Below are positions 31,859-40,454 of a stretch of 64,000 bases of DNA, in pieces. Both the position numbers and the translations under genes were made by a program. How positions within the stretch are numbered: the stretch's first letter is position 1; the number at the start of each line of letters is the position of its first letter. The notes under the pieces are model-generated. The model was not told where the DNA came from and did no database searches. It saw only the letters and a program-made list of their open reading frames with translations. This DNA is from Oscillospiraceae bacterium. Its GTDB lineage: Bacteria; Bacillota; Clostridia; Oscillospirales; Ruminococcaceae. The stretch covers positions 248,001 to 312,000 of the forward strand of contig JAGASH010000008.1 of the NCBI GenBank assembly GCA_017847835.1, written 5' to 3'.

Positions 31859-32539
31859 ATGCGAATGAGAAGAAAAAAGAACCTTGACGAGCGGATTGAA
31901 GCCTGCAAAGAGGTTATGCTTTATATGCAGTGCCAGAATGAGCACGCAAACGACGCGCTTTCCGAGGAATTTTTCGCGGACAGCCGCAAGATTTTCGGGA
32001 ACGACAACCCGCTTTACCTTGAAATCGGCTGCGGAAAAGGCGGCTTTGCTATCGAATTTGCGCGGCAAAATCCCGATATAAATCTGATTGCCGTGGAGAA
32101 AACGCCGAATGTTCTCATCACGGGAATGGAAGAGCAGATGAAGCTGCGTTTGCCGAACCTCAGATTTTGTATGGGACAGGCGGAGTATCTCGAACACCTT
32201 TTCCACGATGGCACGGTTGACAGGATTTTCCTCAATTTCAGCTGTCCGTTCCCGAAAAAAAGCTATGCAATCCACCGCCTCACCCACGCGCGTTTTCTTG
32301 AAATCTATCACAGAATAATGAAGCCGAACGCGGAAATCCACCAGAAAACCGACAATATGCACTTCTTTGAGTTTTCGCTCGAACAGCTCTCGAACAATGG
32401 TTTCCCGATGAAAAATATCAGTCTTGATTTACATAACAGCGGCTTTGAGGGGAACATTATGACGGAGTATGAAAAAAGATTTACCGACCTCGGACAGCCG
32501 ATTTACAGGCTCGAAGCGGTAAACAGGAGAGAAGACTGA
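31859..32539 (+). CDS. trmB: tRNA (guanine-46-N7)-methyltransferase
   Basis: 226 residues. N-terminal RMRRKKNLDERI, SAM motif LEIGCGKGGFAIEFA near residue 55, AVEKTPNVL near 79, and CPFPKKSYAIHRLTHARFLE in place of the common NPWPKKRH motif. It makes m7G46 in tRNA. ATG 31859 has AAAGGAG at good spacing; the longer in-frame start at 31817 lies in the -10 region and is rejected. Its stop overlaps the next ATG (TGATG). Confidence 0.9.
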   Translation: MRMRRKKNLDERIEACKEVMLYMQCQNEHANDALSEEFFADSRKIFGNDNPLYLEIGCGKGGFAIEFARQNPDINLIAVEKTPNVLITGMEEQMKLRLPNLRFCMGQAEYLEHLFHDGTVDRIFLNFSCPFPKKSYAIHRLTHARFLEIYHRIMKPNAEIHQKTDNMHFFEFSLEQLSNNGFPMKNISLDLHNSGFEGNIMTEYEKRFTDLGQPIYRLEAVNRRED

Positions 32540-33456
32540 TGAAAAAATCAACGGGGCATTTTCGCAGCGCGTCGGGACTTTGCGATATCCGATTTTATAT
32601 CTACGCGCCCGAAAAGCCGAAGGCGGTTGTGCTGATGTCGCACGGAATGTGCGAGTATATCGAGCGTTACGAGGAATTTGCGGAATTTTTGTGTGAGAAT
32701 GACATCGTTTTCTGCGGAAACGACCACTCAGGTCACGGAAATTCCGTTTCGGACGATGATTTGCTCGGGTATTTCGGCAGTCGGCGCGGCTATATAAATA
32801 TGGTTCGCGACCTTAACAGAATGCGTAAAATCGCGGAGATGAAGTTCCCCGATTTGCCGATGTTTCTTATCGGACACAGTATGGGCAGCTTTCTCGGGAG
32901 GATTTTACTGTCAAAGTATCCCGCGCATTTTAAAGGCGCGATTTTCACGGGAACTGCGGGCGGTATCACGGGCTCTGCGCCGCTGAGGGCTGTTCTTGAC
33001 CTCACCTCGCTCACGAACGGCGAGCTTCACCGTCCGAAGCTTCAGACAAAGCTCGCGTTCGGGATATTCAATCTGCGCACGGAAAACCGCCGTACACCGA
33101 ACGACTGGCTTTCCCGCGACGATAAAAATGTGGATAAGTTCTGCGAGGACAAAAAGTGCAATTTCACGTTCACCACGGCAGGCTACCGCGATATGCTCAA
33201 CGCGCTTTTGTGCTGCAATTCAGCAGCGGTTATCGAGAACACGCCGACCGATATCCCGCTGCTTTTCCTCGGCGGAGGAATGGACCCTATCGGCGAGTAT
33301 GGAGCGGGCGTCCGCGCGGCTGTTGTCAAGTATCTGGAGCGCGGCTGCGATGTTAATCTGCGCATTTACCGCGAGGCTCGGCACGAGCTGCTGTTTGAAC
33401 TGAACAGGAGCGAGGTTATGGAAGATATTCTGCGGTTTATGATTGACAGAATATAG
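32539..33456 (+). CDS. Alpha/beta-hydrolase, lysophospholipase/monoglyceride lipase type
   Basis: 305 residues, cytoplasmic. SHGMCEYIERY near residue 34, NDHSGHGNS near 61, the nucleophile elbow IGHSMGSFLGR (Ser about 115), late Asp in GGGMDPIGEYG and His in REARHELLFELNR. Typical of the serine aminopeptidase S33/Hydrolase_4 lipases, which act on monoacylglycerol or lysolipids. It overlaps trmB by one base, so the two are co-translated. Confidence 0.87.
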   Translation: MKKSTGHFRSASGLCDIRFYIYAPEKPKAVVLMSHGMCEYIERYEEFAEFLCENDIVFCGNDHSGHGNSVSDDDLLGYFGSRRGYINMVRDLNRMRKIAEMKFPDLPMFLIGHSMGSFLGRILLSKYPAHFKGAIFTGTAGGITGSAPLRAVLDLTSLTNGELHRPKLQTKLAFGIFNLRTENRRTPNDWLSRDDKNVDKFCEDKKCNFTFTTAGYRDMLNALLCCNSAAVIENTPTDIPLLFLGGGMDPIGEYGAGVRAAVVKYLERGCDVNLRIYREARHELLFELNRSEVMEDILRFMIDRI

Positions 33457-33465
33457 TTGCCCCTG

Positions 33466-33494
33466 TTGACATTTTTCGGCAAATGTGATACAAT
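33466..33494 (+). promoter_or_regulatory. Sigma-A promoter of sufCB
   Basis: TTGACA (33466-33471), 17-base spacer, TACAAT (33489-33494). Confidence 0.75.
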
Positions 33495-33537
33495 AAATAG
33501 GTAATTGCTAAAATTTACAGAAAGCGAGCTGACAATT

Positions 33538-34248
33538 TTGCTTGAAATACAGGATTTGAAATGGAATTTGCCGAACGGCGACGCGATTATAAACGGTGTT
33601 TCGTTCAAGACAAAGGGCGGGCTTACCGTTGTCACGGGACCTAACGGCGGCGGAAAAACAACGCTTGCAAAGCTGATTGCGGGAGTTGAAGCGCCGACCG
33701 AGGGAAAAATTCTCCTTGACGGCGAGGATATCACTAATCTTTCCGTCACCGACCGCGCGAAAAAGGGTGTTGCCTACGCGTTTCAGCAGCCCGTGCGGTT
33801 CAAGGGAATAACCGTGCGCGATTTGCTGGAGCTTGCCGCAGGTGAAAATATGAAATACACCTCGCTTTGCAACCTTCTCGGAAAAGTCGGGCTTTGCGCG
33901 GAGGAATATATCGACCGTGAGATGAACGCGGCGCTTTCGGGCGGCGAGGCTAAGCGTATCGAGATAGCGACCGTTCTTGCGAGAAAAGCAAAGCTGTCCG
34001 TTTTTGACGAGCCCGAGGCCGGAATTGACTTGTGGAGTTTCTCGCGGCTTGTGGAAACGTTTGAGGAAATCCGTTCAAAGAACGAGGGCGAGCTTATCGT
34101 CATTTCACATCAGGAGCGTATACTTAAAATCGCCGATGAAATCGTGGTTATCGCGGACGGAAAAATCAGAATTTCGGGACCGAGAGAGGAAATTCTTCCG
34201 CAGCTTCTGGCGGGTGAATACACCTGTTCCTGCCCGAAACGCGGCTGA
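33538..34248 (+). CDS. sufC: SufC-type ATPase of iron-sulfur cluster assembly
   Basis: 236 residues. Walker A GPNGGGKTTL near residue 38, Q-loop AFQQPVRFKG, signature LSGGEAKRIEI near 140, Walker B LSVFDEPEAGIDLW and H-loop VISHQER. It drives cluster assembly on the SufB-type scaffold in the cytoplasm. The start is a TTG (33538) giving LEIQDLKW, as in relatives. Followed by the SufB-like gene after 26 bases. No sufS, sufU or full-length sufB/sufD accompanies them, so it is a two-gene minimal system. Confidence 0.88.
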   Translation: MLEIQDLKWNLPNGDAIINGVSFKTKGGLTVVTGPNGGGKTTLAKLIAGVEAPTEGKILLDGEDITNLSVTDRAKKGVAYAFQQPVRFKGITVRDLLELAAGENMKYTSLCNLLGKVGLCAEEYIDREMNAALSGGEAKRIEIATVLARKAKLSVFDEPEAGIDLWSFSRLVETFEEIRSKNEGELIVISHQERILKIADEIVVIADGKIRISGPREEILPQLLAGEYTCSCPKRG

Positions 34249-34274
34249 AAAACGAAAAGCAAGAGGTAATGATA

Positions 34275-35210
34275 ATGGAGAACAGTTTTAACGATATCAC
34301 GGCGGGAATGCTGAAAATCATTTCCGATTACGATATAAACGAGGGGTTCAAGGGCGCCTATAATATCCGTGAGGACAGCGCTTGCGCGGGAAGGCAGTCC
34401 TCGGAGAATATCACGATTGCACCGAAATCCGACAAGCCCGGAATTGACATAATCGTCAAGCCGAACACAAAGGGTGAAACGGTTTATATTCCCGCGTGCG
34501 TGACGCATACTGCTGTCGACGACCTTGTGTACAATGATTTTCACATCGGAAAAAACGCAGATGTTGTGATTGTGGCTGGGTGCGGAGTACACAACGAGGG
34601 TGAAGAGGACGCGCGCCACAACGGTATTCACAGATTTTTCCTTGACGAGGGTGCTTCTGTTTTGTACAAGGAAAAGCATATCGGCACGGGTGAGGGAAAA
34701 GGGCTGAAAAAGATTGACCCTGTGACGGAGTGTTACTTAAAGGACAACTCGCGGCTGGAAATGGACACAATTCAGCTTGGCGGGGTTGACCGTTCGACGA
34801 GAACGACGAGCGCGGAGCTGGCTAAGGGTGCGAAGATTATTGTGCGCGAGAGGATTATGACGGACAACGCGGAGGAGGCTATCACGAAATTCAGTGTGAA
34901 GCTGAACGGTGAAGACAGCGGTGCGGATTTGGTGTCGAGGTCGGTTGCGAGGGGTAATTCGCATCAGGCGTTTTACAGTGTCGTTGAAGGGAATAATCGG
35001 TGCACGGGACATTCGGCTTGTGACGCGATTATTGCGGAGAACGGAAGGGTTGACGCGCAGCCTGCGTTGAATGCGAGCAATGTTGACGCGGAGTTGATAC
35101 ACGAAGCTGCTATTGGAAAGATTGCGGGCGAGCAGCTTTTGAAGTTGTGTTCGCTTGGGTTGACGCGGGAAGAAGCTGAGGAGAAGATTATCAGCGGGTT
35201 TTTGAAGTGA
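34275..35210 (+). CDS. sufB: SufB/SufD-like scaffold protein, short form
   Basis: 311 residues, much shorter than classical SufB (about 470), matching the compact SufB paired with SufC in anaerobes and archaea (described as a minimal SMS system, from memory). The beta-helix part includes HNGIHRFFLDEGASV and MDTIQLGGVDRSTRT; the C-terminal RCTGHSACDAIIAENGRV and the EAAIGKIAGEQLLKLCSLGL helix are characteristic. ATG 34275 is better spaced from AGAGG than the ATG two codons earlier. Confidence 0.85.
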   Translation: MENSFNDITAGMLKIISDYDINEGFKGAYNIREDSACAGRQSSENITIAPKSDKPGIDIIVKPNTKGETVYIPACVTHTAVDDLVYNDFHIGKNADVVIVAGCGVHNEGEEDARHNGIHRFFLDEGASVLYKEKHIGTGEGKGLKKIDPVTECYLKDNSRLEMDTIQLGGVDRSTRTTSAELAKGAKIIVRERIMTDNAEEAITKFSVKLNGEDSGADLVSRSVARGNSHQAFYSVVEGNNRCTGHSACDAIIAENGRVDAQPALNASNVDAELIHEAAIGKIAGEQLLKLCSLGLTREEAEEKIISGFLK

Positions 35211-35223
35211 CTGAAAAAAGTGC

Positions 35224-35334
35224 CGCGTAGCGAAAAAAGTCTTTTTGGGATTTTTAAACCCTTTTTCTTCAGAAAAAGGGTTTAAACCGCCGGAGGCACT
35301 CGCGACGAAGTCGCGCTACTGAAGGCGAAGCCGC
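35224..35334 (-). repeat. Interspersed palindromic repeat, inverted partial copy (C)
   Basis: Reverse-oriented relative of the units at 35526-35790 and 56711-56953: it keeps the terminal AAAAAGACTTTTTTCGC word, the TTTTTC-TTCA-GAAAAA hairpin (arms extended to AAACCC/GGGTTT) and GAGTGCCTCCGGCG. It also acts as a strong terminator-like stem after sufB. Confidence 0.7.
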
Positions 35335-35364
35335 AAAATCAAAAAAGAACGCTTTCGCAATTTA

Positions 35365-35454
35365 TTGATAAACAATCATTCTTTTACATCGGTTTGCAAC
35401 CATTGCTAATTTTTTTGACGCAATGTCAAAAAAATCGCAAACCCCATTTATCAA
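35365..35454 (+). ncRNA. Nested-stem structure, candidate small RNA
   Basis: Three coaxial perfect stems: TTGATAAA (35365-35372) with 35447-35454, GGTTTGC (35391-35397) with 35437-35443, and ATTTTTTTGAC (35409-35419) with 35425-35435. No ORF is present. A terminator follows at 35471-35499. No clear promoter was found, so whether it is transcribed is unknown. Confidence 0.4.
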
Positions 35455-35470
35455 GTCAAACTAAACGAAG

Positions 35471-35499
35471 AAACTCGGAGTTCGCGCTCCGAGTTTTTT
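35471..35499. terminator. Bidirectional terminator
   Basis: AAACTCGGAG (35471-35480), loop TTCGCG, CTCCGAGTTT (35487-35496), then T-run; no protein gene directly upstream on the plus strand. Confidence 0.8.
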
Positions 35500-35525
35500 A
35501 CATCATTATAGCTCGCTTCTCCCTT

Positions 35526-35790
35526 TTGGGGAACACCCCGCCGGGGTTTTCCCCAAACCCCTTTCCGCTGGGGGAAACTCTTGTTTCCCCCAGACCCCTT
35601 TGCGCTTTTTTGCGTGTTTCGCGTCGCTTCGCTCCGCGTTTTTGCCGCTTCGCTCCAGTCCGCGGCTTCGCCGCGAGTACGGCACTTCGTGCCGAGTGCC
35701 TCCGGCGACCAAGAACCTTTTTCTGAAGAAAAAGGTTCTTGGAACTCCAAAAAGACTTTTTTCGCTTCGCGGTGCTCGAGTAGAGCTTTG
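35526..35790 (+). repeat. Interspersed palindromic repeat, copy A
   Basis: About 265 bases of stacked hairpins: GGGG/CCCC units, CTGGGGGAAAC/GTTTCCCCCAG, GCGGC-TTC-GCCGC, CGGCAC-TTC-GTGCCG, and CCAAGAACCTTTTTC/GAAAAAGGTTCTTGG, ending AAAAAGACTTTTTTCGCTTCGCGG. A second, clearly homologous copy is at 56711-56953 and an inverted partial at 35224-35334. No protein is encoded. Confidence 0.85.
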
Positions 35791-35800
35791 CAAAAAAAAC

Positions 35801-35827
35801 AAATCCCCACCAAAACGATGGGGATTT
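35801..35827 (-). terminator. Terminator of the PadR-DUF4097 operon
   Basis: Minus strand AAATCCCCA (35819-35827), 9-base loop, TGGGGATTT (35801-35809), then TGTTTTTTTT. It lies 130 bases beyond the last gene; the stretch between holds no feature I can name. Confidence 0.75.
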
Positions 35828-35959
35828 TATATGCCGCGAATTTCAAAAATTATGCTCGATTTGAGGCGGGATTTATGCGAATTTTATCGTGATATTAAAA
35901 CTTGTCGCGGCATCGCAATCGGTACGGAAAATGCGGCTTTTCGCACCGTTTTTGCCAAT

Positions 35960-36796
35960 TTATCCCCTCGCTATACAAACAGTTCCCGACGTCAGCTTCA
36001 CACTAACCTTCTGTACATTACCCGACCCAAGCGTCCCGCTCGTCCCTCTGCCAATGTTCATCAGATTGCCCTTCGACCCGCCGATATCTGTCTTCAGCAC
36101 TCCCGAAGCACCGCTGAACGAAAGCTCAGCCGCGCTGTCATCAGGCACCGTTATATTCGCTTTTCCGCTCACAACATTCACCGAAAGCTCACCGTTCCAC
36201 TCAGCGTAATTCACGTCAACACCGCCCGATGTTATCGATATATTGCCCGCTCCGCAAGCATTTTTATAAGTCGTGTTTCCTGAAACGCAGGTCAGCGAAT
36301 AGCTTTCCGCAGGCGCATTAAGGTCAACATTTCCCGAAGCTGTCGTGACTTTAAGAGATTTCGCGGGAATTTCGGAATTGTTCGTGAAAGTGAGGTTACC
36401 CGAAGCGGATTTCATCTTGATTTCCTCGAAAGTGCCCTCCGTTTTTATATCGCCCGAAGCCGTCGCAAGCTCAAACGTGGTCGCCTGAATATCCTTTATA
36501 TCAGCACCTCCGCTCGCCGTTGAAATCTCGATTTTCGAGAACGCTTTCCTCGGAAGCAAAACGCTGATTGTATATTCCTCGTCGGGTCTGCTGAACAGCC
36601 CGAAGAAACTTGCTTCTTCCTTGAAAATAAGCTTCTTTCCCTGCAAAACTGCGCAGAACTTGGGATTTTCCTTGGGATTGTCGTATTCCGCGTAGATAAA
36701 ATCTTCATCGTGCGCGGTTATGACAAGCTTTGCCGCCATTGAGGATACCTTGATTTCATCGATTTCATTTGTTAATTTGTAGACCTGTTTTTCCAT
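35960..36796 (-). CDS. DUF4097 beta-strand-repeat protein, cytoplasmic
   Basis: 278 residues without signal peptide or membrane helix. From about residue 85 it is built of repeating short strands with the pattern TASGxxxL/I (TASGGADI, TASGDIKTE, SASGNLTF, TASGNVDL), the DUF4097/toast-rack right-handed beta-helix. Its role is unknown; such proteins accompany PadR and DUF1700 genes in envelope-stress operons. Last gene of the operon, 42 bases after its membrane-anchored paralogue. Confidence 0.85.
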   Translation of the reverse strand: MEKQVYKLTNEIDEIKVSSMAAKLVITAHDEDFIYAEYDNPKENPKFCAVLQGKKLIFKEEASFFGLFSRPDEEYTISVLLPRKAFSKIEISTASGGADIKDIQATTFELATASGDIKTEGTFEEIKMKSASGNLTFTNNSEIPAKSLKVTTASGNVDLNAPAESYSLTCVSGNTTYKNACGAGNISITSGGVDVNYAEWNGELSVNVVSGKANITVPDDSAAELSFSGASGVLKTDIGGSKGNLMNIGRGTSGTLGSGNVQKVSVKLTSGTVCIARG

Positions 36797-36838
36797 AGTG
36801 ATTTTCCTTTCTTAAATAGAATTTGTGTGGATTAATAA

Positions 36839-37885
36839 TCAGTTTGCGTCTTGGTCGGGTGTGTAGCTAACAACAATACCGGAATAATATCCCGCAGGCT
36901 GAAGGCTGTTTAATCCGATGTCAACCTTGCCCGAGCCGAGATTGATTTCAAATTCTTCGGAGCCTGTGCCGAATGTGTAGGATTTATCGCCGTGATGACC
37001 GAATTTCTCTTCGCTTGTGCCGTTGTTTACCACGATAGAACCCGAGCCTATGCTGAAGTTGAACTTTGTGTTTGCGCTGTGGGGAACTGTGAAATTCACA
37101 TATCCGCTGCCCATATCAAGTCTGCCCTTCGGAGTATCAAGGAAGTTAAAGTATGCGTTTCCGCTGCCGATATCGATATCGCCTGTTCCGGTGAGGTCGG
37201 AAAGGGTAATTGAGCCGGAGCCGAGGTCTATATCATATTTTTCGGTTGTCATACCCGAGAATGTTGCATTTCCCGAACCCATATCGATTTCAAATTCTTT
37301 CGCAGCAACCGACTTGTCGCGGCTGAAAATGAACTCTCCCGAGCCTATATCTATGTCGTTTTTGAGCGCGGTTATTCCGCTGATGTTTGATTTGCCCGAG
37401 CCCTGAGAGATTTTCGCGCTGTCAAAGCTTACCCTCGGCACTTTGATTAAAACGTCCTTTTGAGAGGAGTTTCCGCCGAAAATCCAGTCGACATTAAAAT
37501 TAAACAAGCCGAACCCGAAATTGAAGAATGTGTCGTTCTTAATGGTTATTTTTGTGGATTTGTCGCCTTTTCGGTCAAGGGAAACTTTGAGCGCGCTGTT
37601 GCTTGTGTTCTTCACCTCAACGAGGATATTCACCCCGTCGTAAGGCTCTACAACCGCGTTTACATCAGCAATATTAAGCTCGATATCAGGGTTTGAGGCA
37701 ACCTCCGCGGTAAAGGTTTCGCTTTTCACGGTGCGGGAATAACTCCAGCTGTCTTCGCCGTTGTCCTTTGCTGAGGAGGAGCCGATATCCGTTACGTTAA
37801 CCGTTCCCAGAAACATTGTTGAAATCCAGAAACCCACAAAGCCGATTATGCAAAGCGGTAAAAATGTTGCAAGTGCTTTTTTCAT
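36839..37885 (-). CDS. DUF4097 beta-helix protein, membrane-anchored
   Basis: 348 residues. A single N-terminal hydrophobic helix (residues 5-26) should anchor it with the rest outside. Residues about 165-330 carry repeated D(I/M/L)GSG turns (IDIGSGEF, IDMGSGNA, IDLGSGSI, IDIGSGNA, LDMGSGYV, INLGSGKV) at roughly 20-residue spacing, a beta-helix. Third gene of padR-DUF1700-DUF4097-DUF4097. Binding partner unknown. Confidence 0.85.
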   Translation of the reverse strand: MKKALATFLPLCIIGFVGFWISTMFLGTVNVTDIGSSSAKDNGEDSWSYSRTVKSETFTAEVASNPDIELNIADVNAVVEPYDGVNILVEVKNTSNSALKVSLDRKGDKSTKITIKNDTFFNFGFGLFNFNVDWIFGGNSSQKDVLIKVPRVSFDSAKISQGSGKSNISGITALKNDIDIGSGEFIFSRDKSVAAKEFEIDMGSGNATFSGMTTEKYDIDLGSGSITLSDLTGTGDIDIGSGNAYFNFLDTPKGRLDMGSGYVNFTVPHSANTKFNFSIGSGSIVVNNGTSEEKFGHHGDKSYTFGTGSEEFEINLGSGKVDIGLNSLQPAGYYSGIVVSYTPDQDAN

Positions 37886-37900
37886 CTTGTTTCTCCTCCC

Positions 37901-39103
37901 TTATATATCATAGATTGCCTTGACGTGAAGCATAGCGATATGCTTGAACAGTTTTATCAAGGGCTTTACAAGGTTTACTGAGGCGGAAACGATAAGTGCG
38001 CCGAGCGAGCAGAAACCGATACACAGGAAAATTCTGCTGCTTATGTGATAGCCGAAATTAACCGCGCCTGTGATTGAGCCGACGCCGTACTGAACGATTA
38101 AGCTTATTCCGGCAGTGAAAATTGCGACAATTCCCGAGATAATCAGCGGCACAAGCCAGCTCCACAGCAGAACGTCCATTATAATCGCGCCGATAAGTTT
38201 GCCTGCGTTCACGTTCGGCTCTTTTCCTTTTATGCTCGCGAAGGTGAATGCGTCCTGGGACTTTTTGCCCTTGCAGCAAGCCGCGCCCTCGGGAATTGTC
38301 CCGTTGTGAGAATAATTTGTGTTCTCGCGGAAATCGTCGTTCGGCGTAGGAACGGAATGCTTGCTTGTTGCCTTTTTTACAGCGTCGGCAGCGTTTTGTC
38401 CAGCAGTCTTTACAGCGTCTGCGGTGGTTTTGCCCGCGTTGATAACCGCGCCCTTTACGCCGTTTTTGCCGAAAGCCTCTGCGATTGCCTGACCTGTAAT
38501 CTTTGCTGCCTCGCCGATTGCTTTTCCCGCATTGGAGAAAGCGTCGGCAACTGCGTTCGCGGAGTTGTCTGCGGCTGCTTGGGAATTTGTGCCGGAATTG
38601 TTTTCGGAGCTTGTGGTTGAATTGGTGGTTGAATTATTGGTTGAGTTGTTGGTGAAATAAGAGTTGGGAAGAGTGTTGACATTTGAAGTGGATTGTGTGT
38701 TTTCTGTGCCGTTTTCGCGGTTCGGGTAAATCTCCTCGGAAATGTGCTCGGGTGTATACTCGCGAACGCAGTCCGTGTTCTGGATATCCCTTCCGTTCAT
38801 CAGCGACAAATCAGCGGGAACGCTTGCTCCGGGCTTTGTCAGACTTACTTTCTTGCCGGTGTTTTCAACGTCGCGCGCGATTATGCTGTTGAGCCGCTCG
38901 CTCTCAAAGTTGAGATAATTTCTTGCAATCTCTTTTACATCTCCGAGCTTAAAAGCGGTTTCCTCTTCGGGAATACCCTGCTCTGCGCTTTCCGCGAAGT
39001 GCTGTTCAAAGTCGTCTTTGATTTCATCGTAGTTTTCCACGCCTATTCTTTTCAGCTCGGACTCCAGCAGCGTGAAAAATTCTTCCTTATTATTCGCCGT
39101 CAT
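37901..39103 (-). CDS. DUF1700-domain membrane protein
   Basis: 400 residues. Residues 1-70 form the helical DUF1700 domain (FFTLLESELKRIG, YDEIKDDFEQHF, FKLGDVKEIARNYL). A long low-complexity Asn/Ser/Thr/Ala stretch follows, and four membrane helices occupy the C-terminal 130 residues. DUF1700 proteins pair with PadR regulators and DUF4097 proteins in envelope-stress operons. ATG 39101-39103 with GGGGAG upstream is preferred to the TTG three codons earlier; the 5' end overlaps padR by 14 bases. Confidence 0.82.
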   Translation of the reverse strand: MTANNKEEFFTLLESELKRIGVENYDEIKDDFEQHFAESAEQGIPEEETAFKLGDVKEIARNYLNFESERLNSIIARDVENTGKKVSLTKPGASVPADLSLMNGRDIQNTDCVREYTPEHISEEIYPNRENGTENTQSTSNVNTLPNSYFTNNSTNNSTTNSTTSSENNSGTNSQAAADNSANAVADAFSNAGKAIGEAAKITGQAIAEAFGKNGVKGAVINAGKTTADAVKTAGQNAADAVKKATSKHSVPTPNDDFRENTNYSHNGTIPEGAACCKGKKSQDAFTFASIKGKEPNVNAGKLIGAIIMDVLLWSWLVPLIISGIVAIFTAGISLIVQYGVGSITGAVNFGYHISSRIFLCIGFCSLGALIVSASVNLVKPLIKLFKHIAMLHVKAIYDI

Positions 39104-39422
39104 TATTACCAAACTCCCCTTTCAAAAGCCTTTCAATGCTTTGTGCAAATTCAAACCATTCGTCTGTCAGACGGGAAAGTTCCTCTTGTCCCGCTTCGGT
39201 CAGCTTGTAGTATTTTCTCGGCGGACCTTCGTTCGACTCGACGATGTAGCTGTCAATCAGCCCGCCGTCTTTGAGCCTTTTCATCAGCGGGTAAATCGTT
39301 CCCTCTGTTATTTCCATACACTTTGAAATGCGGTTTACAAGCTCATATCCATAGCAGTCACCCCGGCTCACCACCGACAGCGCGCACATTTCAAGCGTAC
39401 CTCTTTTCATCTGGGAATTCAT
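39090..39422 (-). CDS. PadR-family transcriptional regulator
   Basis: 110-residue winged-helix regulator. GTLEMCALSVVSRGDCYGYELV, TEGTIYPLMKRLKDGGLI and GPPRKYYKLTEAGQEEL are diagnostic. It probably represses its own operon; the direct repeat TACCTTG (minus strand, within the spacer and beside the -35) is a candidate site. GGAGGG lies 6 bases before the ATG. Confidence 0.92.
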   Translation of the reverse strand: MNSQMKRGTLEMCALSVVSRGDCYGYELVNRISKCMEITEGTIYPLMKRLKDGGLIDSYIVESNEGPPRKYYKLTEAGQEELSRLTDEWFEFAQSIERLLKGEFGNNDGE

Positions 39423-39463
39423 CTTTTTCCCTCCTGTTTGCTTTGGTTTTTTTCTGTAATCTT

Positions 39464-39498
39464 ATTCTACCACAAGGTACATTGTTTTGCAAGGTATA
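39464..39498 (-). promoter_or_regulatory. Promoter of PadR operon with direct repeats
   Basis: Minus strand TTGCAA (39487-39492), 17-base spacer, TAGAAT (39464-39469). The word TACCTTG occurs twice, 17 bases apart, in and next to the promoter. Confidence 0.6.
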
Positions 39499-39618
39499 AA
39501 GTGACCAAAGATACCGTGCGATATCAAGAATTTGTTGTATAAATTCCACAAAAACGTATATTTTTGGCATTGAAAGCGGAAAAAACGTCAAATTAATACA
39601 CAATAGGGCGAATTTTGG

Positions 39619-39647
39619 TTGACATATTCACAGATTTATGATAAAAT
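39619..39647 (+). promoter_or_regulatory. Sigma-A promoter of receiver/TIR/DHH run
   Basis: TTGACA (39619-39624), 17-base spacer, TAAAAT (39642-39647). Confidence 0.7.
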
Positions 39648-39695
39648 GTAATTGAATATGGTATTAAACAGGTAATTTATGGGGAGGACAGAGAA

Positions 39696-40441
39696 ATGAA
39701 ATTCAAGCTTCTGGTCAACGGAAACAACCTATCCTTGGTAAAGGATTTTTTCAGCTATACCGGACAGTACTTTGACTGCCTCAGCACAACCGATGTAATA
39801 AAAGATATGACGGCACGGTTGAGCAGATTTTGCGTCTGAGAACCTGCGAGGAGTACAACTCCGCGCCTGTTGTTATTGTATCAAAGGCAGAAACTATCGA
39901 GGAGCTTGAGAGCGAGGGCTTTGAGAATTTTGCCGACCTTACTCTTGTGCGCCCGATTTCTTCGGACAATATCGTGCTTAGTATCCTTCGCTTTATCGAG
40001 GAGGAAAAGGCAAGAGCGGCTCTCGCAAACACACCCGAGGAAATCCCCGCGGAAGAACCGGCACCCGAGCCCGATAAGAAGAAACATATTCTCGTTGTGG
40101 ACGACGACAGAAACATTTTGAAGCTCCTGAAAAACGCGCTTGAGGAAAAATACGAGGTTACGGCAACGCTCAACGGTTTGCTTGTCGAGAAAATTCTCGC
40201 GACAAAGCCGATTGATTTGATAATTCTGGACTATGAAATGCCGATTATGACGGGCGCTGACGTTTACCGCAAGCTAAAGGAAACCGAGGAGTACGCGAAA
40301 ATCCCCGTGTGCTTTTTGACGGGTGTTTCCGAGCGAAGCAAAGTCGAGGAGATTATGTCGCTCAAACCGAACGGCTATTTGCTTAAACCTATTGATATGG
40401 AAATGCTTATGGCGGCAATCGCTAACCTTATAAATACTTAA
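39696..40441 (+). pseudogene. Tandem receiver-domain protein, frameshifted
   Basis: The gene opens at ATG 39696 (GGGGAGG upstream) as MKFKLLVNGNNLSLVKDFF and runs into a TGA at 39837-39839. The rest continues in the next frame: DGTVEQILRLRTCEEYN and a first degenerate receiver, a Glu/Pro linker, then a normal receiver with VVDDDRN near the start, LIILDYEMPIMTGADV (phosphorylation Asp) and CFLTGVSERSK, ending at 40441. The junction near 39805-39815 appears to have lost some tens of bases. The downstream receiver could still be made from TTG 39830, so partial function is possible. Confidence 0.7.
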
Positions 40442-40454
40442 TTTCGGAGAAAAT

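Noticed and set aside
35828..35959. Possible short plus-strand gene after the 35.8-kb terminator
   Set aside because: No ribosome site or conserved motif; frame continues only as antisense of DUF4097.
35600..36283. 227-codon plus-strand frame across repeat copy A
   Set aside because: It runs through hairpin repeats, a terminator and the antisense of the DUF4097 gene; no coherent protein.
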